Source of the DNA: Bacilli bacterium
Lineage (GTDB): Bacteria > Bacillota_I > Bacilli_A > RF39 > UBA660
DNA: 64,000 nucleotides
Direction of reading: 5' to 3'
Assembly (NCBI GenBank): GCA_017627015.1
Contig: JAGAHP010000027.1
Coordinates: 50,275 to 114,274 of the forward strand
This document shows positions 27,656-35,446 of the stretch, in pieces. How positions within the stretch are numbered: the first letter of the stretch is position 1; each line of letters starts with the position of its first letter. Below the pieces are notes generated by a model that had not been told where the DNA came from, ran no database searches, and saw only the letters and a list, made by a program, of their open reading frames with translations. The translations under genes and the position numbers were made by a program.

Positions 27656-28270
27656 ATGCCAAAATTTGAAAAACAACAATGTACAGAATTAAAACAATAT
27701 TTAAATTATATATTATCTGAAAAGAATACTGATATTATTCTAGATAGTATTGTAAATAATGATACAGATATATTATGGAATTATGTAGTTGGTTATAAAT
27801 TAATCGCACATAATTTAGAAAGATTAACAATAGATGATTCAGAGTTAGCTTTCTTAGTAGGTAAGTTTTTAGGAAATTATGCTGCTGTAGAAAAACTACA
27901 TAAAAGATTTGAAGATAAAAAGACATTTAATAACAATTTAGATTTAGTAATTGCTAATAGTGATAATGCAATTGATTTATTATCTGATTTATATATGACT
28001 CCAGCTATTAGTTATAATTCAATCGCATCTAAATATAAGCATAATACTGATGATGAATTAAGAATAATGACTAAAGAAAAAATAGTAGAAAAATTAGAAC
28101 TAGAAAAAGAAAACTACTTTAAGCTTACAGATGAAGCAAGAAGATATATGAAAGAACATTATTTCTTTAATATAGGTGAAGAAGAAAGAAAAGAAGAAAA
28201 AGAGTTAGATAATTTAAGATCTAAAACATTGTATTTATTAAGAGAAGAAAATAAGAAGGAGGAACTATGA
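27656..28270 (+). CDS. Hypothetical protein, possible winged-helix C-terminus
   Basis: 204 residues, six bases after the previous gene, ending in an ATGA overlap with aspS. Residues ~120-170 (ISYNSIASKYKHNTDDELR then LELEKENYFKLTDEARRYM) have the helix-turn-strand rhythm of a winged-helix domain ending in LTDEARRYM, as in some PadR/MarR-like proteins, but this is weak. The last 30 residues are highly charged. No family recognised. Confidence 0.55.
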   Translation: MPKFEKQQCTELKQYLNYILSEKNTDIILDSIVNNDTDILWNYVVGYKLIAHNLERLTIDDSELAFLVGKFLGNYAAVEKLHKRFEDKKTFNNNLDLVIANSDNAIDLLSDLYMTPAISYNSIASKYKHNTDDELRIMTKEKIVEKLELEKENYFKLTDEARRYMKEHYFFNIGEEERKEEKELDNLRSKTLYLLREENKKEEL

Positions 28271-29556
28271 AAAGAGTATTAATTAATAATTTAGTTGAAG
28301 AAGAAGAAACTAAAATATCAGGATGGGCTAAAAAAGTAAGAGATACTAAATATATGATATTTGTTGTACTTGAAGATAGATCAGGATCAATTCAAGTATC
28401 AATAGATAAAGAAAATAATAAAGATTTAGTAAAAGAAATGGAAGGAGTACTTCCTGATTCAGTATTAGAATTTGAAGGTAAGATGGTACTTTCTGAATAT
28501 GTTAAACAAGGTGGTAAAGAATTTTTACCTACTAAAGTAAATATATTATCAAAAGCAGAAGCATTACCGCTTGAAGATAATGCTAATATAGATACTAGAT
28601 TAGATTATAGATGGTTAGATTTAAGAAGCAAAAAGAATAATATAATGATGAAAGTACAAAGTGAATTTGTTAAAGGTATGAGAGAATATCTCTATAGTGA
28701 GGATTTTACTGAAATACATACTCCTAAATTAATTGGTACAGCATCAGAATCAGGATCAGAAGTATTTGAAGTTGATTATTTTGATAGAAAAGCTTATCTT
28801 GCTCAAAGTCCACAATTTTATAAACAAATGGCTATCGCATCTGGTTTAGAAAGGGTATTTGAAGTTGCTCCAGCATTTAGAGCAGAAAATTCTAATACTT
28901 ATAGACATGCGACTGAATTTACTTCATTTGACTTAGAATTTGCGTATCCAGAATCAATAGAAGATATTATGTCTTTTGAAGAAGATTTATTAATCGCAGG
29001 ACTTACTAAAGTAAAAGAAAAATATGAAAATGAAATAAATGATTTATTTGATACAGAAGTTATTATTCCAACTAAACCTTTTCCAAGAATTAAGTTAGAA
29101 GACTTATATAAAGAACTACATGAAAGATATGGTTACGAAATTCCTACTGAAGATATTGGTGACATGAATAATGAAACAGAAAAATTAACTACTAAGTTTG
29201 CATTAGAAGTATATGGTTCTGAATTTATATTTGTAACTGATTATTCTAAAGCAAAAAGACCATTCTATCATATGAGAGATAATGATACTCCAATTGGATA
29301 TGACCTTATTTGGAGAGGTACTGAAATAACAACAGGAGCAATAAGAGAACATAGATATGATGTATTAAAGAAACAAGCAGAAGAAAAAGGATTAAAGAAA
29401 GATGTTGAGTTCTATTTAGAATTCTTTAAGTATGGTTGTCCTCCACATGGTGGATTTGCTCTTGGTGTAGATAGATTAACAATGCTTCTATTATGTATTC
29501 CATCATTAAAAGAAGAAATGTTTGTATTTAGAGGTCCAAATAGATTAAATCCATAA
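28267..29556 (+). CDS. aspS: Aspartate--tRNA(Asp/Asn) ligase, archaeal/eukaryotic type
   Basis: 429 residues, a class IIb synthetase. An N-terminal OB-fold (KISGWAKKVRDTKYMIFVV) binds the anticodon; the catalytic core has YRWLDLRSKK, TEIHTPKLIGTASESGSEVF, motif 2 FRAENSNTYRHATEFTSFD and motif 3 GGFALGVDRLTMLLL. It lacks the ~100-residue GAD insertion of ordinary bacterial AspRS (~590 residues), so this is the archaeal-type enzyme, frequently non-discriminating and charging tRNA-Asn with Asp for GatCAB. Followed by a terminator and the 6S-like RNA. Confidence 0.92.
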   Translation: MKRVLINNLVEEEETKISGWAKKVRDTKYMIFVVLEDRSGSIQVSIDKENNKDLVKEMEGVLPDSVLEFEGKMVLSEYVKQGGKEFLPTKVNILSKAEALPLEDNANIDTRLDYRWLDLRSKKNNIMMKVQSEFVKGMREYLYSEDFTEIHTPKLIGTASESGSEVFEVDYFDRKAYLAQSPQFYKQMAIASGLERVFEVAPAFRAENSNTYRHATEFTSFDLEFAYPESIEDIMSFEEDLLIAGLTKVKEKYENEINDLFDTEVIIPTKPFPRIKLEDLYKELHERYGYEIPTEDIGDMNNETEKLTTKFALEVYGSEFIFVTDYSKAKRPFYHMRDNDTPIGYDLIWRGTEITTGAIREHRYDVLKKQAEEKGLKKDVEFYLEFFKYGCPPHGGFALGVDRLTMLLLCIPSLKEEMFVFRGPNRLNP

Positions 29557-29584
29557 AAAAGTAAAGAAAAACTTTACTTTTTTT
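29555..29584 (+). terminator. Terminator of the hisS-aspS operon
   Basis: AAAAAGTAAAG / CTTTACTTTTT stem with a T-run. Its distal part doubles as a possible -35 (TTTACT at 29573) of the next RNA gene. Confidence 0.88.
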
Positions 29585-29607
29585 AATTTTATCATTATAA
29601 TTATATT

Positions 29608-29780
29608 AACCTATAAGAAGAGTAGCGTACATAAAACCCACTAAAGCTACGATAAGGGAATCAGAATTAGTAGATGGTGTTGAATACTTACTTATTAAGT
29701 AAGGATCCTAATATCTATTATGGGATGCCCACCTGCACATACGTGTAGGTTTATCGATGCTACTTGCTTATAGGCTTTTT
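29608..29780 (+). ncRNA. ssrS: Structured small RNA, probable 6S RNA
   Basis: About 173 nt without a gene. Promoter: TTTACT (29573), 17-bp spacer, TATAAT (29596-29601). The ends pair: CCTATAAG (29610-29617) with CTTATAGG (29767-29774), then AGTAGC with GCTACT, followed by a T5 run. Inside, GGGAATC pairs with GATGCCC and TAGTAGAT with ATCTATTA as a long apical arm, and ACCTGCACATACGTGTAGGT forms a hairpin on the 3' side of a large central bubble. This rod with a central bubble is the 6S architecture. In Bacillus subtilis the 6S-1 gene lies in the aspS/tcdA neighbourhood, matching aspS upstream and tcdA two genes on. A different structured RNA remains possible. Confidence 0.7.
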
Positions 29781-29800
29781 ATATCTATAAGGAGGTTTGT

Positions 29801-30616
29801 ATGAAAAAAGAATTAAATAGAGAAAGAAAATATCTTAATTATGTATATAATATGATTATAGATAAAAATTATGATGTTGCTAGAGATAGAATAGATAAAT
29901 TAAGAAAAGATTCATCTTTTCGTACATATAGATTTGAAATAGAGTATTTAAATGATTTTTTAGAAGAACAAAAAGTATTCTATGGAGAAAAGAATAGTGT
30001 TATTCAGGAATTTTTAACAGATGGAAAAAATTGTTTGTTTTATGATGATCCAGAAGAAGCAGTTAATTATTTTAGCGCTGGAGCTTATGTAACTGGAGTA
30101 CCATTATTTTATTATATGATTGGAAAATCTTTATTTTTAAATCCTGAAACAAAAGAAGAAGGAGTTAAATATTTAGAAGAATATATAAATATGCATGGTG
30201 CTTCTAAAGCATATAATGCTTATTGTAAATTAGAGGACTATTATTTTTATTTAGATCAAGATAAGAGTAAAAAATATCAAAAGAAAAGAGATAAATTAAA
30301 CCTTATAAGCAGTATGAACTATGTTAGAAAAGATAGAGATATAGTTTATGAAGAAATTAAAGAAGTTGAAGAATTAGGTAAGAATAAGGAAATAGATAAA
30401 CTATATAAAATGTTTCCTAAATCAACAGATGAAATAAAGTTAAGAATAATAGGTGAACTATATAAAAGAGCTTATAGAAAGCAAGCAGATGCGTTATATA
30501 AGAAAAATAAAAGAGAAATAGAAAAGCATAGTAAAAATAGTAGAAGATTAGTTATGGAATTAGATAAGAATAGAACATTGTTTATTAATAAAGGTAAACA
30601 TAATATAAATGGATAG
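29801..30616 (+). CDS. Hypothetical TPR-like helical protein
   Basis: 271 residues, almost all helical, with AAGGAGG before the ATG. The segment from ~residue 80 (YDDPEEAVNYFSAGAYVTG, LFYYMIGKSLFLNPETKEEG) has the spacing of degenerate TPR units, and the C-terminal third is Lys/Glu-rich helix. No catalytic motif seen. Overlaps the annotated frame of tcdA slightly. Function unknown. Confidence 0.6.
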   Translation: MKKELNRERKYLNYVYNMIIDKNYDVARDRIDKLRKDSSFRTYRFEIEYLNDFLEEQKVFYGEKNSVIQEFLTDGKNCLFYDDPEEAVNYFSAGAYVTGVPLFYYMIGKSLFLNPETKEEGVKYLEEYINMHGASKAYNAYCKLEDYYFYLDQDKSKKYQKKRDKLNLISSMNYVRKDRDIVYEEIKEVEELGKNKEIDKLYKMFPKSTDEIKLRIIGELYKRAYRKQADALYKKNKREIEKHSKNSRRLVMELDKNRTLFINKGKHNING

Positions 30617-30623
30617 AGGAAAT

Positions 30624-31304
30624 ATGTTTGAAAGATTAGAAAGAATAATAGGTAAAGAAAAAATAGCTTTATTAAATAAAAAGAGAGTATTAGTTATAGG
30701 ATTAGGTGGAGTAGGAGGAATGGCAGTAGAAACTCTTATTCGTAACGGTATAGAAGATATTATTATAGTTGATAATGATAAAATAGATGTAACTAATAAG
30801 AATAGACAAATAATTGCGCTTAATTCTAATATAGATGAATATAAAACTGATGCTTTTGAAAAGAGAATACTAGATATTAATAAAAATGTTAAAGTAACTA
30901 AAATAACTGATTTTATAAATGAAGAAAATATAGATAACTTATTTTCGTACAAACCAGATTATATAATAGATGCATGTGACACTATCAATACTAAAGTGTT
31001 AATAATAGAAGAATGTTTAAAAAGAAATGTTAAATTTATATCTTCTATGGGTATGGGTAAAAAAATAGATATTTCTAGATTAGAAATAACAGAAATCAAA
31101 AAAACAAGTTATGATAAACTTGCTAAAGTTATAAGAAAAAAATTAAGAGATGATAAAGTGATTGGTAAAGTACCAGTTCTTTCTTCTAAAGAACAAGTAA
31201 TAGATACAAAAGAAGAAATTGGTAGTTATTCTCCTGTTACAATGAGTGCGGGTATTATTTTAGCTGATTATGTAATTAAAGAAATAATTAATGGAGGTAA
31301 TTAA
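30624..31304 (+). CDS. tcdA: tRNA threonylcarbamoyladenosine dehydratase (ThiF/E1-like)
   Basis: 226 residues of the ThiF/MoeB/E1 superfamily. VLVIGLGGVGGMAVETLIRNG near the N-terminus binds ATP, followed by DNDKIDVTNKNRQ and DACDTINTK, all characteristic of TcdA/YrvM, which cyclises t6A37 in tRNA to ct6A. The start at 30624 has AGAGGA upstream and is preferred over 30609. Slightly short for the family (~250). Position near aspS and the 6S-like RNA matches Bacillus yrvM. Confidence 0.85.
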   Translation: MFERLERIIGKEKIALLNKKRVLVIGLGGVGGMAVETLIRNGIEDIIIVDNDKIDVTNKNRQIIALNSNIDEYKTDAFEKRILDINKNVKVTKITDFINEENIDNLFSYKPDYIIDACDTINTKVLIIEECLKRNVKFISSMGMGKKIDISRLEITEIKKTSYDKLAKVIRKKLRDDKVIGKVPVLSSKEQVIDTKEEIGSYSPVTMSAGIILADYVIKEIINGGN

Positions 31305-31835
31305 GTGGAATTAATAGATATAGTTGATGAAAATGATAATATTACTGGTGAAATAAAAGATAGAGATTATGTTCATAATAATAATTTATATCATAGACAT
31401 GTATCTTGTTTTATACTAAATAATAATGGAGAAGTATTACTGCAAAGAAGATCTATGACTAAAAAAAAGAATCCAGGAATATGGTCTAAAACAGGAGGAC
31501 ATGTAGATGCTGGTGAAACTGTATTAGATGCTTTAAAAAGAGAAGTAAAGGAAGAAATAGGATTAGAAATGAATGATAAAAGAATATTTTTTATGAATAA
31601 GTTTAAAAGTACTAATCCAAATTATTTTTCATATGGCTATGTTTATGTTACCAATAATAAAACTACTGATTTTAAATTACAGCTAGATGAAGTAGATAAA
31701 GTAGAGTATTTTAAAATAGAAGATTTAGAAAAAGAAAAAAGAAATAAAAAATTTACATTTTATAATTGGGATGATGATGATTTTTATTCTCAAATGGAAT
31801 TTTTAAAAGAATTTTCAAAAAAAAATAACATTTAA
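31305..31835 (+). CDS. Nudix hydrolase
   Basis: 176 residues with a GTG start immediately after the tcdA stop and GGAGG upstream. The Nudix box is complete: GGHVDAGETVLDALKREV then KEEIGL, fitting GX5EX7REUXEEXGU. The N-terminal ELIDIVDENDNITGE and HRHVSCFIL resemble the YfcD/isopentenyl-diphosphate-isomerase-like branch. It hydrolyses a nucleoside diphosphate linked compound of unknown identity. It converges on the next gene. Confidence 0.88.
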   Translation: MELIDIVDENDNITGEIKDRDYVHNNNLYHRHVSCFILNNNGEVLLQRRSMTKKKNPGIWSKTGGHVDAGETVLDALKREVKEEIGLEMNDKRIFFMNKFKSTNPNYFSYGYVYVTNNKTTDFKLQLDEVDKVEYFKIEDLEKEKRNKKFTFYNWDDDDFYSQMEFLKEFSKKNNI

Positions 31836-31848
31836 TGTTATTTTTTTA
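31816..31848. terminator. Bidirectional terminator between Nudix and GT4 genes
   Basis: A-run, AATAACATTTAATGTTATT stem and T-run serve both convergent genes; the stem overlaps both stop regions. Confidence 0.85.
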
Positions 31849-32863
31849 TTATACTAGTATAGAATTTATCCCACATTTCATAAACATGTTCTTTTGTATA
31901 GAAATTTGATATATATTTTGAATTATCAACTGCTTTTTTATATGTTTTCTCATCATCTTTTAATTTAGTAATAAGTTCAGCAAATTTATCATTATCATTT
32001 GCTTTTAAATATTTCTTAAATAGTATATCTTCATATAATTCTAAATCTCTAAGTAGAAGTGGAGTATCTGTAGAACATGCCTCCAATATAGTCATAGGGA
32101 ATAATTCATTATATGATGGTACAAATAATAAATCAGCTGCATTAAATAAATCATTCATTTTTTCTCTTGGTATTATTCCAATAAATTCAACATTTTTAGG
32201 AGGGTTTTCCATAACTCTTTGTAATTCTTTATGTCCATCAGTAATCGCACCAAATGAGAAGCCTCCAGCCCATATAAATTTAACATCAGGTAGTTTTTTT
32301 GCTACTTCAACAAAGTCTAATACACCTTTTCTAGTTTGTACTTGTCCTGCGCCAATAACTACAAATTCATTATCTTTTATATTAAAATCTTTTCTAGCTT
32401 TTTTTCTATCTTTATCATTCATTTTATAAAATTTTTCTTTAGATACAAAATTAGGTATATAAGTAATTTTATTTTCATCTAAACCGGCCTTAACCATATC
32501 TTTTTTAAATATAGGATTAACTACTACTAAGTGATCCGCATTTTTATAAAAACTAATAACATATTTTTTAAATATTTTAAATGCAAATTTTGGTAATTTA
32601 ATTGAACCATCTAATGTATCTGGTAAAAAGTGTACATACGCAACAGTAGGTACTTTAGCTCTTTTCATTTTTATATAGTTTCTAGGTTCAACTGTATGTG
32701 AATGAATAATATCACAATTTTTTATATTCGCATTTAATTGTATTTCAAATTTATCTTTTCCATCTTCTTTTAATAATTTCATTAATTCAAGGTATGCAGA
32801 ACCAACACCTTGTCCATCAACTGAGTCAGCCATAGAAAGCATATTTACTCTTATCTTTTTCAT
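31838..32863 (-). CDS. GT4 glycosyltransferase, probable glycolipid (LTA-anchor type) synthase
   Basis: 341 residues, GT-B fold. The N-terminal domain has VDGQGVGSAYLELMK, NCDIIHSHTVEPRNY, VAYVHFLPDTLDGSIK and YIPNFVSKEKFY; the C-terminal domain has FVVIGAGQVQTRKGVLDF and the donor-site ELFPMTILEACSTDTPLLL (EX7E-like). This matches a group of Firmicutes GT4 enzymes that glucosylate diacylglycerol or glucosyl-diacylglycerol to make glycolipid anchors; assignment to that exact reaction is from memory of related sequences. Single gene on the minus strand, promoter around 32880-32900. Confidence 0.75.
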   Translation of the reverse strand: MKKIRVNMLSMADSVDGQGVGSAYLELMKLLKEDGKDKFEIQLNANIKNCDIIHSHTVEPRNYIKMKRAKVPTVAYVHFLPDTLDGSIKLPKFAFKIFKKYVISFYKNADHLVVVNPIFKKDMVKAGLDENKITYIPNFVSKEKFYKMNDKDRKKARKDFNIKDNEFVVIGAGQVQTRKGVLDFVEVAKKLPDVKFIWAGGFSFGAITDGHKELQRVMENPPKNVEFIGIIPREKMNDLFNAADLLFVPSYNELFPMTILEACSTDTPLLLRDLELYEDILFKKYLKANDNDKFAELITKLKDDEKTYKKAVDNSKYISNFYTKEHVYEMWDKFYTSIIKK

Positions 32864-32963
32864 ATTTACACCTCTAAATAATTATATCATATTCTGTAAA
32901 CATTAAAAAGAAATATTGACCTATGTCTTCATTCAATATAGAATATTAATAGAGGTGAAAAAA

Positions 32964-33713
32964 ATGTATTGTAATAATTGTGGTACAGAAAATGAAAAAG
33001 AAACAAAATTTTGCGTAAAATGTGGAAAGGAATTAGGAAAAAAAGGCGAAGGTCTTGGAACTGCATCAATGATATTAGGTATTATATCGATAGTATTATC
33101 ATTTATAATAACTGTTGTTACTTTACCGTTATCTATAACTGGTTTAATACTAGGTATTGTAAATAAGGCTAAGGGTGGTAAAAAGATATCAGGTATAGTA
33201 TTAAATGCTATTTCAATATTCTTAAGTATAGTTTTAATATTTGTTTATCTATTTATAGGTATAGGAATATTTAGTGCTGTTATATCTGATCCAGAAGTTA
33301 GAAAAGAATTAGAAAACTTAGAAAGAGATATTGATAGATATTCTTCTACTAATTATGTTGAAGGAGAATATAACTGTAAGAATTTTGATGGTAATGGCGC
33401 AACAGGTAGTTATATAGTTAGATTTGAATTAGATGATGATATGAATTTTATGTGGGGTAAATACGGTGATACATATAATAACTATGTAAAAGGATCATAT
33501 ACATATAAAGATTTAGATAAAAAGAATGCCGCAGGTAATTATTCATATTATAACATTAAACTAGATGGAGATGTATTCTATAAAGATGGAGTTAAACAAA
33601 CTGAACCATATGCATCTGAATATGAATTTGGTATTACAAAAGATAATGGTAAAAAACAAGGTATTATAATGAATACTAAAACATACAATATGTATTATTG
33701 TTATGAAGATTAG
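32964..33713 (+). CDS. Zinc-ribbon and DUF4190 membrane protein
   Basis: 249 residues from the ATG at 32964, which has GAGGTG upstream; a longer frame from 32916 lacks one. Residues 1-24 are a zinc ribbon (CNNCGTENEKETKFCVKCGK, two CXXC knuckles), residues ~33-105 are the DUF4190 pair of membrane helices (LGTASMILGIISIVLSF, ITGLILGIVNKAKG), and ~135-249 is an extracytoplasmic beta-rich domain with a YNCKNFDGNG motif. Common gut-Firmicutes layout, function unknown. Confidence 0.82.
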   Translation: MYCNNCGTENEKETKFCVKCGKELGKKGEGLGTASMILGIISIVLSFIITVVTLPLSITGLILGIVNKAKGGKKISGIVLNAISIFLSIVLIFVYLFIGIGIFSAVISDPEVRKELENLERDIDRYSSTNYVEGEYNCKNFDGNGATGSYIVRFELDDDMNFMWGKYGDTYNNYVKGSYTYKDLDKKNAAGNYSYYNIKLDGDVFYKDGVKQTEPYASEYEFGITKDNGKKQGIIMNTKTYNMYYCYED

Positions 33714-33732
33714 TCCTTTATAGGACTTTTTC
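33712..33732 (+). terminator. Intrinsic terminator
   Basis: AGTCC TTTAT AGGACT stem with T5, overlapping the stop codon of the zinc-ribbon gene. Confidence 0.8.
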
Positions 33733-33820
33733 TTATGCCTTTAAAATGCCTTTAAAATTTGACAAATTTATAAAAATATGATTAAATAATGCTCGATTTC
33801 TGAGAAAAAGGGGTGTTTTT

Positions 33821-34198
33821 ATGAAGAAATTAGATATTTTAAAAAATAAAAGAAATAAGTTAGTAGCTGAGGCTTTAACATTAGGTTTAATTACAGGTGG
33901 TGCGTATACAGCTGGAATTAATTTATGTGATAAATCGTTTGAAAATAAAACTGAAACAACAGTAGAATCAGCTGAACCAAAAGAAGAAGTTAAATACTAT
34001 ACTGAATATACATATATCGATCATAATGCTTCAACTGATGAAAAACAAGTATTAGTTACATCTAATACTCCATTAGTTGCTTATCAAGATGGTAATTGGT
34101 TTGAATTTGTAAAATCAGAAGATAAAGTTATATCATTTGATGAACCAAAAGAAAAAGTTTCAGAAGTTATTCAAAAATTTAGTAAAAGTTTAAGATAA
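33821..34198 (+). CDS. Hypothetical small membrane-anchored protein
   Basis: 125 residues; AAAGGGG ribosome site. One weakly hydrophobic segment (VAEALTLGLITGGAYTAGI) after a basic N-terminus, then an acidic spacer and a small outer domain (TEYTYIDHNASTDEKQVLV). It lies alone between two terminators just upstream of the OLE-type RNA. No family recognised. Confidence 0.55.
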   Translation: MKKLDILKNKRNKLVAEALTLGLITGGAYTAGINLCDKSFENKTETTVESAEPKEEVKYYTEYTYIDHNASTDEKQVLVTSNTPLVAYQDGNWFEFVKSEDKVISFDEPKEKVSEVIQKFSKSLR

Positions 34199-34221
34199 AA
34201 TAGTCTCTAAGACTATTTTTC
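34197..34221 (+). terminator. Intrinsic terminator upstream of the OLE-type RNA
   Basis: AAATAGTCT / AGACTATTT stem with T5; isolates the RNA gene promoter from the upstream gene. Confidence 0.82.
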
Positions 34222-34236
34222 TTATGCCTTCAAAAT

Positions 34237-34265
34237 TTGACTTTTTGGGGTAAATCTGCTATAAT
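34237..34265 (+). promoter_or_regulatory. Strong sigma-A promoter of the OLE-type RNA
   Basis: TTGACT (34237-34242), exactly 17 bp, TATAAT (34260-34265) with TGC extension. One of the best promoters in the window, as expected for an abundant RNA. Start expected near 34273. Confidence 0.88.
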
Positions 34266-34272
34266 TTTTCTT

Positions 34273-34890
34273 GTATGACGGGTGCAGTATCCTAGTTGAT
34301 ACATCTATTATGAAGACGAGCCTAAAAATTCGTTAAAGAGCATACCTGTGAAACTTTTGGTGCTTGCTTGTTTCGCCCAGATTCGGGTGGGTGCTGAAAG
34401 GATAGTTATTTGGGAAGCTTATAACGGCATATAAGTGTAACCCATCTAGCGTAGAGACTTAATCTTGTGCTTTACCGAAAAAAGTACGAATTAAGATTAA
34501 ACCTATATCGAGGGGAAACCTTTGTATAGAGTAGCTTGCCTTGAGTGAGTATTATGGGATTATAGATAAGTGTGTTTAATTCATGGCCAGAATTAGGGAT
34601 ACGGTAATTACTATATGAAATTGTACTTGCAAAAAAGACTAATAATAGATAAATATCAGGGAGGAAATCTTCTAGGCTGTATGCTGATATAAGATTGCAG
34701 TGCGTACTAAGTGGTAATCAAGTCGTATACTTAGGTAACGGTATATACGTTCATTAAAAGGGAACTGCCTTGAGGTAACGAAAGGTTGAATTGTGGGAAA
34801 TCCTACTTGACCTATGACGCAAAGTTAATTATATTGGTACCAATCATATTTTTTTAATGAAGTAAACCAGTTTTATAACTGGTTTTTTTA
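34273..34890 (+). ncRNA. ole: OLE-type large structured RNA
   Basis: About 615 nt with no ORF, richer in G and C than its surroundings and full of short inverted repeats (for example TGAATTGTGGGAAATCC around 34789-34806). It has its own near-consensus promoter and ends at a perfect terminator (AAACCAGTT / AACTGGTTT with T7 at 34864-34890). OLE (ornate, large, extremophilic) RNAs are ~610 nt and usually lie next to oapA, encoding the membrane protein that binds them. The next gene here is an OapA-like protein, 25 bases after the terminator. Length, isolation and neighbour together make OLE the best call; I did not check the consensus fold. RNase P, tmRNA and group II intron hallmarks were not found. 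Confidence 0.82.
34864..34890 (+). terminator. Terminator of the OLE-type RNA
   Basis: AAACCAGTT / AACTGGTTT perfect stem and T7. TGTTATAAT at 34891-34899 directly behind it is a likely separate oapA promoter, so the RNA and protein can be made independently. Confidence 0.88.
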
Positions 34891-34914
34891 TGTTATAATT
34901 ATTATGGTGATGAT

Positions 34915-35436
34915 ATGAAAAACAGTAAAGCAAAATGGTTATTAACAGTATTATTAATATCTTTTGTATTATCTATTGTTATGTCTATAACAAGTGAAGG
35001 TTTAATACCTAAAGTAAATGTAGTAATAGGTATAATAATAATACTTTTATTTATATTTATAGCAGTTATATTTGATATGATAGGTGTTGCGATAACTGCA
35101 CAAGAAGAGACACCATTTCATTCAATGGCCTCTAAAAAGATTAAAGGTAGTACTCATTCAGTTAAATTACTTAAAAACGCTGATAAAATCGCATCTATTT
35201 GTAATGACGTTGTAGGTGATGTTGCTGGAGTAGTATCAGGATCAGCGGGAGTATTAGTCGCAAGTACTATAAGTGATTATTTTGGTATAAATAAATCACT
35301 AGTAGTATTAGTAACTACCGCAGTAATCGCATCTCTTACAATAACAGGAAAAGCATATGGTAAATCAATTGCGATTAAGAATTCAAAAGAAATAACTAAG
35401 CAAGTAGGTAAGGTTTTACATAAGTTTCAAAAATAA
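34915..35436 (+). CDS. oapA: OapA-like OLE-RNA-associated membrane protein
   Basis: 173 residues with four predicted membrane segments: ~8-28, ~33-60, ~115-135 and ~140-150. Between the second and third lies FDMIGVAITAQEETPFH, MASKKIKG and NDVVGDVAGVVSG, a pattern I know from OapA and from Firmicutes proteins labelled DUF21/CorB-like. OapA binds OLE RNA and anchors the complex to the membrane, with roles in alcohol, cold and magnesium stress in Bacillus halodurans. The basic C-terminus (KNSKEITKQVGKVLHKFQK) may face the RNA. Position directly after the 615-nt RNA is the main support. Confidence 0.82.
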   Translation: MKNSKAKWLLTVLLISFVLSIVMSITSEGLIPKVNVVIGIIIILLFIFIAVIFDMIGVAITAQEETPFHSMASKKIKGSTHSVKLLKNADKIASICNDVVGDVAGVVSGSAGVLVASTISDYFGINKSLVVLVTTAVIASLTITGKAYGKSIAIKNSKEITKQVGKVLHKFQK

Positions 35437-35446
35437 GAGGTAAAAT

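Noticed and set aside
29608..29780. A riboswitch controlling the gene at 29801
   Set aside because: The closing stem plus T-run makes a complete independent transcript, and the downstream gene is a helical protein with no metabolic link; still not fully excluded.
34273..34890. RNase P RNA, tmRNA, or group II intron for the 615-nt RNA
   Set aside because: The conserved GAGGAAAGTC-type RNase P core, a tmRNA tag frame with CCA end, and the GUGYG start plus domain V of group II introns were not seen; the OapA-like neighbour points to OLE.
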